A DNA stretch of 7,221 nt from an uncultured Candidatus Melainabacteria bacterium (GCA_937895785.1 CALBKW010000048.1:1-7221); one strand, 5' to 3'; shown: positions 1 to 6,781, counted from the first letter of the stretch. Numbers and translations are program-made. The notes: generated by a model from the letters alone, not told the origin.

Positions 1-789
1 GCAAGGTTATTTTCAATTACATCTCGTATGAATGATATTGAGTTACGCTCTCAACAAATTTCTAATACAAAAATCAGACTTGCAGATGAGTCAGAACAAG
101 TTGCAAATGATTATAACAAAGCATTGAATGCAACAAAATTGACATATACTGATTATTCATCAGGACAAGCAAAAACAGTTGATTTAACACCAAAGAACTT
201 ATCAAACTATGGTTTGTGTTTAGTTCAGCGTTCAGATAATTCTGTATTCAGTGGGGATGTTACTCCTGCTCAAATGTATGAAATGATTGAGTCTGGACAA
301 TTCTTCCTTGCGAAAGCTGGTCAAACAACTACAACAGCTCCAACATTAAATAATTCACAAGATTTACAGGTTATAAATAAATTTAATCAAGCAAATAACA
401 TCAATGATATAAGCAAAACTGCAAGATTTACAGAAGTTAGCAGTGATTTGATTATAAATGATGTAAATAACTGCAAAAAAGCTCCAAGTTTTGACTTTTG
501 GGATGAAGTTGATTTTGAAGATACGCCATTAAAGACATACTTACAAAATCCAGAAGAAGTTTCTGTTTCTGGAAATACATTCCTTTCAATTCAATCTGAC
601 GATACAAACTTAGCTAAAGCAGAAGCTGAGTACAATGCTAAGACTGCTAAAATAAATTCAAAAGAAAAGAAATTAGACCAACAAATGAAAGAAATGGATA
701 CAGAACATAATGCATTAAAAACTGAATACGATTCAGTAAAATCATTAATAAGCGACAATATCAGTAAATCATTCCAATTATTCTCATAA
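1..789 (+). CDS. Tandem-paralogue protein of unknown function, copy 1 (5' end cut by window edge)
   Basis: The frame is open from base 1 to the TAA at 787-789, giving 262 visible residues. I do not take the ATG at base 28 as the start. The codons before it read ARLFSITSR, which match residues 8-16 of the downstream paralogue (ARLLSITAR), so the true start should lie about 7 codons left of the window. Compared without gaps with copy 2, bases 1-240 encode 80 residues with 52 identities, and the last 76 residues share 59 identities. A small YEMIESGQFFL block (from about base 277) lies in between. A variable insert of about 80 residues separates that block from the C-terminal block and holds two phenylalanine/acidic stretches. 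The C-terminal block is rich in Lys, Glu and Ala, looks helical or coiled-coil, and ends in NISKSFQLFS. Two cysteines are visible. No membrane segment is seen. Function is unknown; a filament or flagellar-axial-like role is my inference from the layout. Codon use is mixed (10 of 19 Ala codons are GCA), unlike copy 2. Confidence 0.88.
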   Translation, partial: ARLFSITSRMNDIELRSQQISNTKIRLADESEQVANDYNKALNATKLTYTDYSSGQAKTVDLTPKNLSNYGLCLVQRSDNSVFSGDVTPAQMYEMIESGQFFLAKAGQTTTTAPTLNNSQDLQVINKFNQANNINDISKTARFTEVSSDLIINDVNNCKKAPSFDFWDEVDFEDTPLKTYLQNPEEVSVSGNTFLSIQSDDTNLAKAEAEYNAKTAKINSKEKKLDQQMKEMDTEHNALKTEYDSVKSLISDNISKSFQLFS

Positions 790-821
790 TTTTGGAAATG
801 TATATAACTATTTTAGAACGC

Positions 822-855
822 AAGAGGGCCTTATTTAGGGCTCTCTTATATTTTT
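822..855 (+). terminator. Rho-independent terminator after copy 1
   Basis: A 9-bp stem pairs AAGAGGGCC (822-830) with GGCTCTCTT (839-847), with one G-T wobble and an 8-base loop. It is followed by the T-rich stretch ATATTTTT. It begins 32 bases after the stop codon of copy 1, so the two paralogues are probably separate transcription units. Confidence 0.8.
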
Positions 856-887
856 GTAAACAAATGTAACGAAACGGCTCTAAAAGC

Positions 888-915
888 TAAAGTTTACATG
901 CATTTGGACCGATAT
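888..915 (+). promoter_or_regulatory. Putative sigma-28/sigma-D (FliA-type) promoter of copy 2
   Basis: TAAAGTTT at 888-895 matches the -35 consensus of flagellar sigma-28 exactly. ACCGATAT at 908-915 matches the sigma-D -10 element GCCGATAT at 7 of 8 positions. The spacer is 12 bases (16 counted from TAAA), within about one base of the known 11/15 spacing. A start of transcription near 921-924 would give a leader of about 40 bases before the ATG at 964. An overlapping sigma-70 reading (TTTACA 893-898 with TATACC 915-920, spacer 16) is possible but a weaker match. Basis: direct sequence match to known consensus; activity is inferred. Confidence 0.65.
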
Positions 916-927
916 ATACCATGTAAA
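893..927. repeat. Inverted repeat TTTACATG/CATGTAAA across the promoter
   Basis: A perfect 8-bp inverted repeat has arms at 893-900 and 920-927, separated by 19 bases. The left arm overlaps the -35 element and the right arm lies at the expected transcription start. Related TGTAAAC and TGTAAC words occur at 855-861 and 865-870. It could be an operator or chance in AT-rich DNA. Confidence 0.35.
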
Positions 928-948
928 GGGAAATAAAAAACGGAAACA

Positions 949-955
949 TAAGGAG
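949..955 (+). promoter_or_regulatory. Strong ribosome binding site of copy 2
   Basis: TAAGGAG ends 8 bases before the ATG at 964. This is a near-perfect Shine-Dalgarno sequence at good spacing and fixes that start rather than the in-frame ATG at 970. Confidence 0.85.
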
Positions 956-963
956 TACGCACT

Positions 964-1659
964 ATGGGAATGGCAGCATCACAAGCAAGATTATTAAGTA
1001 TCACAGCAAGAATGACAGACGTTGAGTATAAATCTCAACAAATTTCAAATACAAAAATCAGATTAGCAGATGAATCAGAAGAAGTAGCACAAGCATATAC
1101 AACAGCATTAAACAAACAAAAATTGACATACACAAACTGGACAAATGGTTCATTGCAAACAGTATCATTAACACCAGCAGTGTTATCACAATTAGGATTA
1201 TCATTGGTAAGATCATCAGATAACAAAAATGTGTCACCATCAATCTTAAATCCAAACTTTGATGCAAATCAACCAGAATCAACAACAAACCAAAAATATA
1301 TAGCAAATCCAGATAAAGAAGCAATGTCAGCAGACATTTCAGCATCAGATTTGTATGAAATGATCCAATCAGGTCAATTCTATTTACAATCAACAACAGA
1401 AACAGATGAAAATGGAAACTTAAAACGCGTATCAGTAGATGGTACAAACAAATTGGCAATAGCATCAGATACAACAGAATTGGCAAAAGCAGAAGCAGAA
1501 TATAATGCAAAGACAGCAAAAATCAATAATAAAGAAAAATTATTAGATAATGACTTAAAAGCATTAGATACAGAACACAATGCATTAAAAACCGAATATG
1601 ATTCAGTAAAATCATTAATCGGAGATAACATTAGCAAATCATTCAACTTATTCTCATAA
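964..1659 (+). CDS. Tandem-paralogue protein of unknown function, copy 2 (231 aa, complete)
   Basis: This is the complete family member. The start at 964 has a TAAGGAG site at 8-base spacing. Residues 1-87 form the conserved N-terminal block. Within it, QQISNTKIRLADESEEVA resembles the N-terminal helix of FlgL/flagellin proteins (QQISTGKR then PSDDP-like), an unproven likeness. Residues 88-130 are variable and rich in Asn, Ser and Pro. The block LYEMIQSGQFYL follows at about 130-141, then a short variable stretch, then the C-terminal block (about 156-231): LAKAEAEYNAKTAKIN, a Lys/Glu/Leu coiled-coil-like helix, TEHNALKTEYDSVKSLI and the end NISKSFNLFS. There are no cysteines, one tryptophan, no signal peptide and no membrane segment. 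That fits a protein exported without a cleaved signal, as flagellar axial proteins are, but cytoplasmic location is equally possible. Codon use is extreme: all 23 Ala are GCA, 20 of 21 Thr ACA, all 5 Pro CCA and 23 of 26 Ser TCA, suggesting high expression. A sigma-28-like promoter precedes it and a strong terminator follows. Confidence 0.93.
   Translation: MGMAASQARLLSITARMTDVEYKSQQISNTKIRLADESEEVAQAYTTALNKQKLTYTNWTNGSLQTVSLTPAVLSQLGLSLVRSSDNKNVSPSILNPNFDANQPESTTNQKYIANPDKEAMSADISASDLYEMIQSGQFYLQSTTETDENGNLKRVSVDGTNKLAIASDTTELAKAEAEYNAKTAKINNKEKLLDNDLKALDTEHNALKTEYDSVKSLIGDNISKSFNLFS
985..1224 (+). repeat. Conserved N-terminal repeat block, second copy (first copy at 1-240)
   Basis: Bases 1-240 and 985-1224 align without gaps over 80 codons, with 52 identical residues. 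The stretch SQQISNTKIRLADESE is fully identical. This indicates gene duplication of the two tandem genes. Confidence 0.85.
1429..1659 (+). repeat. Conserved C-terminal repeat block, second copy (first copy at 559-789)
   Basis: The last 77 codons of both paralogues, stop included, align without gaps: 59 of 76 residues are identical, and 50 of the last 59. It is better conserved than the N-terminal block, so the C-terminus probably carries the shared function, such as assembly, partner binding or export. Confidence 0.85.
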
Positions 1660-1714
1660 TAGTTGAAGAAACCCAAAGAATTTCCTTATTTCCTTCCCTA
1701 TACACAAAATTTCC

Positions 1715-1741
1715 AAGCCACCAACAAGGTGGCTTTTTTTT
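1715..1741 (+). terminator. Rho-independent terminator after copy 2
   Basis: A perfect 8-bp stem, AAGCCACC (1715-1722) with GGTGGCTT (1728-1735), has an AACAA loop and is followed by a run of T (1734-1741). It is a textbook terminator 55 bases after the stop codon. Confidence 0.92.
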
Positions 1742-1796
1742 GATAAAAATTACCGCCGTTTCATTTGAAACGGCGGTAATTTTTATCAAGTTTTTT
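1740..1796. terminator. Bidirectional terminator between convergent genes (24-bp perfect inverted repeat)
   Basis: Bases 1740-1763 pair perfectly with 1766-1789. The GC-rich core ACCGCCGTTTC/GAAACGGCGGT is flanked on both sides by A/T runs, so the hairpin is followed by a T-rich tract on either strand, and by a further TTTTTT (1791-1796) on the plus strand. It lies 5 bases past the aroE stop and directly abuts the plus-strand terminator. It likely ends the minus-strand operon and backs up the plus-strand terminator. Confidence 0.85.
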
Positions 1797-2637
1797 AGTA
1801 TAACTCTTCCAATGCTGCAATTTTCATCGTTTGAACATCAGGAGTTTTTCCTGTCCATATTTCAAGAGCCTTTGCACCCTGATATATTAGCATGTCTAAA
1901 CCAGAAACTGTTTCTAACCCAAGAGCTTCAGCTTCTTTTAGTAACAATGTCTTCATTGGGTTATAAATAACATCATAAACAATAGCCTCTTTTGGAAGTT
2001 GCTCTAAAGACATTTTAGTTATAGGCATCATGTCCATTGAATTTCCACGCATGCCAACAGGTGTACAGTTAACCAAAATAGAAACCTCTGACAAGTCACG
2101 AATGTTTTGCAATTGATAATTATTGAATGTGATTTCTGGGAATGAACCTCTCATTGAGTTAATCATAGCTGATGAGTTAATAATGTTTCTTGAATAATAA
2201 TTAACAACTTTTACACCAGCTTGGATAAGTCCAACTGTTGCCGCTCTTGAAGCTCCACCTGTCCCGATTATTCCTGCAGTTTTTCCGTCTAGTCTTGCTG
2301 GATTTGGGATTGCGGCTCTAAATCCATAAATATCAGTATTATATCCTTTAAAACTTTTATCAGGCATAATTTTTACTGTATTTGCACAGCCTGCAATATT
2401 CGCAGTTTCATCAATTTCGTCTAGAAAAAGTGAAATTGGGACTTTTAAAGGAATTGTTACATTAAAACCGTCGTAATTGTTTACTTTTAATGATTTTACA
2501 CGGTTAATTAACTCATCTGGAGGTGTTTCGAGGATATCATAAGAACCTGTTTCTCCAATACTTTTAAAGCCTGCTTGCTGAATAACAGCAGACATTGAGT
2601 GTCCTAAAGGATATCCAATTAATCCTAGTTTATACAT
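1795..2637 (-). CDS. aroE: Shikimate 5-dehydrogenase AroE
   Basis: A 280-residue NADPH-dependent enzyme that reduces 3-dehydroshikimate to shikimate in aromatic amino acid and chorismate synthesis in the cytoplasm. Family motifs appear in order: GYPLGHSMS (8-16, shikimate-binding Ser14 and Ser16), NVTIPLK (59-65, catalytic Lys65), ANTV (85-88), YNTDIYGF (99-106, catalytic Asp102), the nucleotide-binding loop GTGGASRA (125-132), NCTPVGM (190-196), YDVIYNP (221-227), and GLDMLIYQGAKALEIWTG near the C-terminus. Length is normal. I chose the ATG at 2637 because AAAGGAG lies 7 bases upstream and the protein then begins at the family's usual first strand. An upstream in-frame ATG at 2682 would only add 15 residues lying inside topA. 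The start overlaps the topA stop by 8 bases, so translation is probably coupled. One oddity: the usual SP-HN after GHS-S is AVIQQ here. It is the last gene of the operon. Confidence 0.96.
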   Translation of the reverse strand: MYKLGLIGYPLGHSMSAVIQQAGFKSIGETGSYDILETPPDELINRVKSLKVNNYDGFNVTIPLKVPISLFLDEIDETANIAGCANTVKIMPDKSFKGYNTDIYGFRAAIPNPARLDGKTAGIIGTGGASRAATVGLIQAGVKVVNYYSRNIINSSAMINSMRGSFPEITFNNYQLQNIRDLSEVSILVNCTPVGMRGNSMDMMPITKMSLEQLPKEAIVYDVIYNPMKTLLLKEAEALGLETVSGLDMLIYQGAKALEIWTGKTPDVQTMKIAALEELY

Positions 2638-4927
2638 TTTCAAGCTCCTTTGAATATTTGCATGTTTTTGACGAACATTCAATGAAAGTCCCTTTTTTCA
2701 ATACTTTTTTGACAAGTAGTGAGCCACAATCTGGACAAACATCGCCTGTTGGCTCATTCCATAAAACAAAGTCACAATCTGGATATTTGTTACAGCCATA
2801 GAAAATTTTGCCATATTTTGATTTTCTTTGTACAATCTCGCCACCACATTTAGGACATTTTACGCCTGTTGATACAACAACACGTTTTCTGTTTTTGCAC
2901 TCAGCATTTGTACATTCCATGTATTTGCCATATGGTCCAACCTTGTAAATCATATCAGAACCGCATTTTTCGCATTTTTCTTCGCAAACTTCAGGTTCTT
3001 GTTGTGCACTTTCTTGAGTTGCATTAAGTGGCATCATTGTTTTACATTCAGGATAACCTGAACAACCTAAGAATTGGGAACCAAAACGGCTAGTTCTTAC
3101 AACCATTGGTTTTCCGCAGTTAGGACATTTTATGTCACTTTCAATATTAATTCTTTCCATGTTTTGTTTGGCATCGGCAACGATTTTTACAAATGGGTCA
3201 TAAAATTCTTTCAAAACTTTGTCCCATTTAGCTTTCTTCTCTGCAATTTCATCAAGTTTGTTTTCCATACCTGCCGTAAAATCATAGTCCATTACATCTT
3301 TGAAGTGTTCGACAAGTTGTTTAGATACTGTACGTCCTAACAATGTTGGTGCTAAAGCTTTTTCTATTTTTTCAACGTAACCTTTTGTTTGAATTTTGGT
3401 AATAATAGGTGCGTATGTAGATGGACGACCAATTCCGTGTTCTTCTAAAGCCTTAACTAAAGAAGCTTCGCTATATCTTGGAGGTGGTTGCGTAAAGTGT
3501 TGTTTGGGATTGATTTTGTTACGTTTTAGTACATCACCCTTTTTCATTTCAGGAATTGATTTTTTAGTATCGTCATCTTCTTCTGAATAAAGTTTTAAGA
3601 ATCCGTCAAAAATAATTGAGCTTGTTCCAGCTTTAAACGTGTAATCACCAGCTTTAATGTCAATTGAAGTATTTGCTATTGAAGCATTTTGCATTTGAGA
3701 TGACATAAATCTATCCCAAATAAGTTTGTACAAGCGGTATTGTTCTGATGTTAAGTAAGATTTTATACTTTGTGGTGTACGGCTAGGGTAAGACGGACGG
3801 ATTGCTTCGTGGGCATCTTGTACGTTCTTTTTACCAGCTTTTACGTAATCATTTGGTTTTTCTGGATAGTATTTTTCACCATAATTTTCAACAATAAAAT
3901 CTTTTGCTGCAACTTGTGCGTCATCAGAAATACGAACAGAGTCCGTTCTCATGTATGTAATTAAACCGACAGCACCGTCAGAACCCAGTTCAATACCTTC
4001 ATAAAGCTTTTGTGCGATTTGCATTGTCTTTGCGACGCCATAACCTAATTTTGATGAAGCTTCACGTTGAAGTGTTGAAGTTATAAATGGTGGTGATGGT
4101 TTTCTTGTTGTTTCACGTTTTGTAATTTTATCAACCACAAATTCTGTTGATTTATCATTTAAATATTCAACGACTTTATTAGAGTCTTCTTCGTTTTTAA
4201 GGTCAATTTTTTTGTCTAAATATTTTTGCAATTCTGCTTCAAAAGTGGCGTTTTCTTTTTGTAATTCAGCAGAAATTGTCCAATATTCAACAGGTTTGAA
4301 TGCTTCTATTTCATCTTCTCTTTCGCAAATCATTCTAAGAGCAACTGATTGAACACGACCTGCAGAAAGGTGATTATTTCTTAATTTTTCCCATAAGACT
4401 GGGCTAATTTTGTAACCTACAAGACGGTCTAAAATTTGTCGTGTTTGTTGAGCTTTCACTCTGTCGTTGTCAATTTCTCTTGGGTGTTCAACAGCATATT
4501 TTACTGCTTTTGGTGTGATTTCATTAAATTCAATACGTTGAATTTTGTCATCATCTACTTTTAACACTTGTCTTACATGCCATGCGATTGCTTCTCCTTC
4601 ACGGTCGGGATCGGAAGCTAGATAAACTTTTGCACATTTTTTTGCAATTTCATTTAACTTGTCAACAACCTTTTTCTTTTCTGGAATAACAACGAAACTT
4701 GGCTCAAAATTGTTTGCCACATCAAAACCTAATACGTTTTTAGGAAAATCTCTAATATGTCCAAAACTTGCTTCAATAGTGTAGTTATCGCCTAAAATCT
4801 TTTTTATAGTTTTTGATTTTGCAGGAGATTCCACGATTACTAGTGCTTTACCTTCTTTTTCTGCACTTTTTTTAGTTGAAGTTTTAGCTTTTGTTTCTTT
4901 TTTCTCTTTAGTTGCTGTTCTTGGCAT
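2630..4927 (-). CDS. topA: DNA topoisomerase I (type IA)
   Basis: A 765-residue enzyme that relaxes negative supercoils by transient cleavage of one strand. Residues 1-26 form a Lys/Thr/Glu-rich tail. The Toprim domain follows, with VESPAKSKT (32-40, Glu33) and SDPDREGEA (105-113, acidic metal ligands Asp106 and Asp108). Further family motifs are QTRQILDRLVGYKISPVLW (161-179), SAGRVQSVALR (188-198), the active-site GLITYMRTDS (321-330, nucleophile Tyr325), DAHEAIRPS (371-379) and HGIGRPSTYA (497-506). The C-terminus carries four zinc-ribbon modules with cysteines at 601/604/622/628, 652/655/672/677, 691/694/712/718 and 731/734/751/756. All appear complete, so the protein is full length. The start at 4927 has AAAGG at 9-base spacing, lying in the last codons of dprA. 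Its start is 4 bases from the dprA stop and its end overlaps aroE by 8 bases, so it sits in the middle of one operon. The dprA-topA order is common in bacteria. Confidence 0.98.
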   Translation of the reverse strand: MPRTATKEKKETKAKTSTKKSAEKEGKALVIVESPAKSKTIKKILGDNYTIEASFGHIRDFPKNVLGFDVANNFEPSFVVIPEKKKVVDKLNEIAKKCAKVYLASDPDREGEAIAWHVRQVLKVDDDKIQRIEFNEITPKAVKYAVEHPREIDNDRVKAQQTRQILDRLVGYKISPVLWEKLRNNHLSAGRVQSVALRMICEREDEIEAFKPVEYWTISAELQKENATFEAELQKYLDKKIDLKNEEDSNKVVEYLNDKSTEFVVDKITKRETTRKPSPPFITSTLQREASSKLGYGVAKTMQIAQKLYEGIELGSDGAVGLITYMRTDSVRISDDAQVAAKDFIVENYGEKYYPEKPNDYVKAGKKNVQDAHEAIRPSYPSRTPQSIKSYLTSEQYRLYKLIWDRFMSSQMQNASIANTSIDIKAGDYTFKAGTSSIIFDGFLKLYSEEDDDTKKSIPEMKKGDVLKRNKINPKQHFTQPPPRYSEASLVKALEEHGIGRPSTYAPIITKIQTKGYVEKIEKALAPTLLGRTVSKQLVEHFKDVMDYDFTAGMENKLDEIAEKKAKWDKVLKEFYDPFVKIVADAKQNMERINIESDIKCPNCGKPMVVRTSRFGSQFLGCSGYPECKTMMPLNATQESAQQEPEVCEEKCEKCGSDMIYKVGPYGKYMECTNAECKNRKRVVVSTGVKCPKCGGEIVQRKSKYGKIFYGCNKYPDCDFVLWNEPTGDVCPDCGSLLVKKVLKKGTFIECSSKTCKYSKELENV
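2645..2651 (-). promoter_or_regulatory. Ribosome binding site that fixes the aroE start
   Basis: AAAGGAG on the minus strand lies 7 bases before the ATG at 2637, inside the last codons of topA. It supports the shorter aroE start over the ATG at 2682. Confidence 0.85.
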
Positions 4928-4931
4928 TTTA

Positions 4932-6014
4932 TTAAACCTTTGTATATCTATCGCCTTCTACTTGTTTTATTATGCCTTTAAGCTCCAATGTTGTCAAGTT
5001 AGTCAACAAGTCGTCAGTTGATAGTTTTGTTTCATTTTGTATGCAATCAAAGCTTTTGGGTTCAATTTCAATTGCAGATAATATCATATTTTCTTCGTTT
5101 TCTAAATTAATCAAATCAAGTTTTTGTTGTTCAGGTTGTTTTATTTCCCAACCTAAAGCATTTAAAATGTCAGCACCTTCTGTCACCAGTGTTGCTCCGT
5201 TTTTTAATAATTTATAAATACCTTCAGTATTTGGATTTGTAATTAATCCTGGGACACACATAAGTTCCCTACCTTGTTCTAGCGTAAGATTTGCGCTAAT
5301 CAAAGCCCCACTTTTCAATGCTGCTTCTACAACTAGAGTGCCATAACTTATGCCCGTAACAATTCTATTACGTTCTGGAAATCTGAATTTTAAAGGCTCA
5401 AAGGTAGGGTAATATTCGCTAAGAATGGCTCCGCCTTCATTTGAAATCATTTTATATAATTCTCGATTACTTTCTGGATATGTAAAATCAAAACCACTTG
5501 CAATCACGCCAATTGTTTTTAAGTTGTTTTGTAAAGCACAGTAATGAGCTGTTGAATCAATACCTGCTGCAAGTCCTGAAACTATGCATAGGTCGGTATT
5601 TGCTAAATCTTTAATGATTTTTTCTAACGACAATTTGCCATTAGAACTAGCACGTCTTGAACCTACAACTGCTATTGTTTTGTTTAAGTTACAGCGTTTT
5701 AAATCCCCCTTTACATACAGAACTGCAGGTGGATTAGAAATCTCTTTCAATAAGTTCGGATATTCTTCATCTTCAAATGTAATGACGTGAATGTTATTTT
5801 CTTCCACCCGAGATAAAGCTGTTTCGGGTTTGATTTTATCTCTTAATCTTAAAAAGTTTTCAATTTTTTTTAGGCTTATACCTTCAATTTGAGTAAGTTC
5901 TTCTCGCCCAGCATTAAAAGCCTTTTCTATATCAAAGAAATGTTCGTATAACTTCAAAATAAAGTTACTTCCTAGTTCCTCAAGACTCGATAATCCCACC
6001 CAATACTTTTTCAT
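4932..6014 (-). CDS. dprA: DNA-processing protein DprA (Smf)
   Basis: A 360-residue cytoplasmic protein. DprA binds incoming single-stranded DNA and loads RecA during natural transformation, and it is also widely kept in bacteria not known to be competent. Seen in order: an N-terminal helical, HhH-like region with LTQIEGIS (40-47), then a Rossmann-like DprA core with VVGSRRASSNG (116-126), IVSGLAAGIDSTAH (144-157), SGFDFTYPESNRELY (173-187), GGAILSEYYP (194-203), FRFPERNRIVTGIS (210-223) and SGALISANLTLEQGRE (235-250) followed by CVPG. A C-terminal winged-helix-like domain (about 307-360) completes the three-domain form. Every core motif is intact. The start at 6014 has only GAAAGG at a long 12-base spacing, but it begins 5 bases after the TPR gene stop, so re-initiation by the same ribosome is likely. 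No other competence gene is in the window, so its role here cannot be told from context. Confidence 0.96.
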   Translation of the reverse strand: MKKYWVGLSSLEELGSNFILKLYEHFFDIEKAFNAGREELTQIEGISLKKIENFLRLRDKIKPETALSRVEENNIHVITFEDEEYPNLLKEISNPPAVLYVKGDLKRCNLNKTIAVVGSRRASSNGKLSLEKIIKDLANTDLCIVSGLAAGIDSTAHYCALQNNLKTIGVIASGFDFTYPESNRELYKMISNEGGAILSEYYPTFEPLKFRFPERNRIVTGISYGTLVVEAALKSGALISANLTLEQGRELMCVPGLITNPNTEGIYKLLKNGATLVTEGADILNALGWEIKQPEQQKLDLINLENEENMILSAIEIEPKSFDCIQNETKLSTDDLLTNLTTLELKGIIKQVEGDRYTKV

Positions 6015-6019
6015 TAAAA

Positions 6020-6781
6020 TTAATTACCTTTCTTAGTTTGAATCCTAGCAATTAATTTACCAACACTGTCTTTTTCTTCTTGCGGTATATCAAAATTTAT
6101 ATAATCTTCAAAATATTCAATGGCATCGTCAAAATCACCTCTTGCCATGAACAACATGCCTAACTTCTTAAAAGCAGGATGAAATTTATCGTTTACCGCA
6201 GTTGCTTTTAAGTAATTAGAAATAGCTTTGTCGATTTCATCATTAGCTTCATAAGCTTCAGCTAAAAAGAAATATATAAGCTCATTTTGGTCTTTAAATT
6301 CTAAAATATTTTCAAAGTTTGCAATAGCTGCTTCATAATTACCCATTTCATAATATGCTCTTGCTAAGTCATAGTTTTCGGGTTCTTTTTCTAAGATTCG
6401 TTCCAATTCATCAATTGCTAAGTCAACTTGTGCATCTTCCATATACATTCTTGCTAAGTAATGCGGAATTACAGTATTTTCAGGAAGTGCCAATTCGCCA
6501 GCTTGCAGGCAATCAATAGCTAGTGCGATTTCTTTCATTCTGTAATAAATATCAGATAAATTTAAGTATAGCTGTGGTAAGTTAGGATTTATTTTTAATG
6601 CTTTATGGCAGAATTTTTCTGCGCTTGGTAAATCACCTAAATTTGAGTATGAAACAGCGATATTGTTATAAATTTCAGCGCTTTCGTCACCATTTTCTAA
6701 TACAACATGAAACGCATCGATTGCTTCTTTATATTTGCGTTCTTTGAATAATTCTAAAGCTTTATCCAACATTTCTGACAT
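6020..6781 (-). CDS. TPR-repeat protein, function unknown
   Basis: A 253-residue protein made almost wholly of about seven tetratricopeptide repeats, near residues 4-34, 35-68, 69-102, 103-136, 137-166 (shortened), 167-200 and 201-234. Typical repeat positions are visible, for example YNNIAVSYSNLGDLPSAEKF, YYEMGNYEAAIANFENIL and ARGDFDDAIEYFEDYI. TPR arrays form helical scaffolds that bind peptides or partner proteins, but the repeats do not reveal the partner. There is no signal peptide or membrane segment, so it is probably cytoplasmic. A short Lys-rich tail ends the protein. The ATG at 6781 follows AGAGG at 9-base spacing and lies one base after the upstream stop. A second ATG three codons in is also possible. 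Its place between an LPS-transport-like gene and dprA suggests cotranscription but not a shared task. Composition matches its neighbours. Confidence 0.93.
   Translation of the reverse strand: MSEMLDKALELFKERKYKEAIDAFHVVLENGDESAEIYNNIAVSYSNLGDLPSAEKFCHKALKINPNLPQLYLNLSDIYYRMKEIALAIDCLQAGELALPENTVIPHYLARMYMEDAQVDLAIDELERILEKEPENYDLARAYYEMGNYEAAIANFENILEFKDQNELIYFFLAEAYEANDEIDKAISNYLKATAVNDKFHPAFKKLGMLFMARGDFDDAIEYFEDYINFDIPQEEKDSVGKLIARIQTKKGN

Noticed and set aside
28..789. ATG at 28 as the start of copy 1
   Set aside because: The codons before it are in frame and match the paralogue's residues 8-16, so the ATG corresponds to an internal Met (residue 17 of copy 2).
790..963. Riboswitch, small RNA or recombination site between the two paralogues
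   Set aside because: The gap is accounted for by a terminator, a promoter candidate and a ribosome binding site; no further stable fold, tRNA-like or attachment-site-like sequence was seen.
1058..1519. A 153-residue Leu-rich open frame on the minus strand inside copy 2
   Set aside because: It is antisense to a clearly real gene; its length and Leu-rich make-up follow from the near-exclusive NCA codons and lack of stops on the other strand. No ribosome binding site or family motif was seen.
1740..1970. Plus-strand open frame running through the terminator and the end of aroE
   Set aside because: It starts in the terminator hairpin, has no ribosome binding site, and is antisense to conserved AroE motifs.
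2638..2682. Longer aroE start at 2682
   Set aside because: It adds 15 residues (MNVRQKHANIQRSLK) lying within topA with no family match, whereas the ATG at 2637 has an ideal AAAGGAG at 7 bases.
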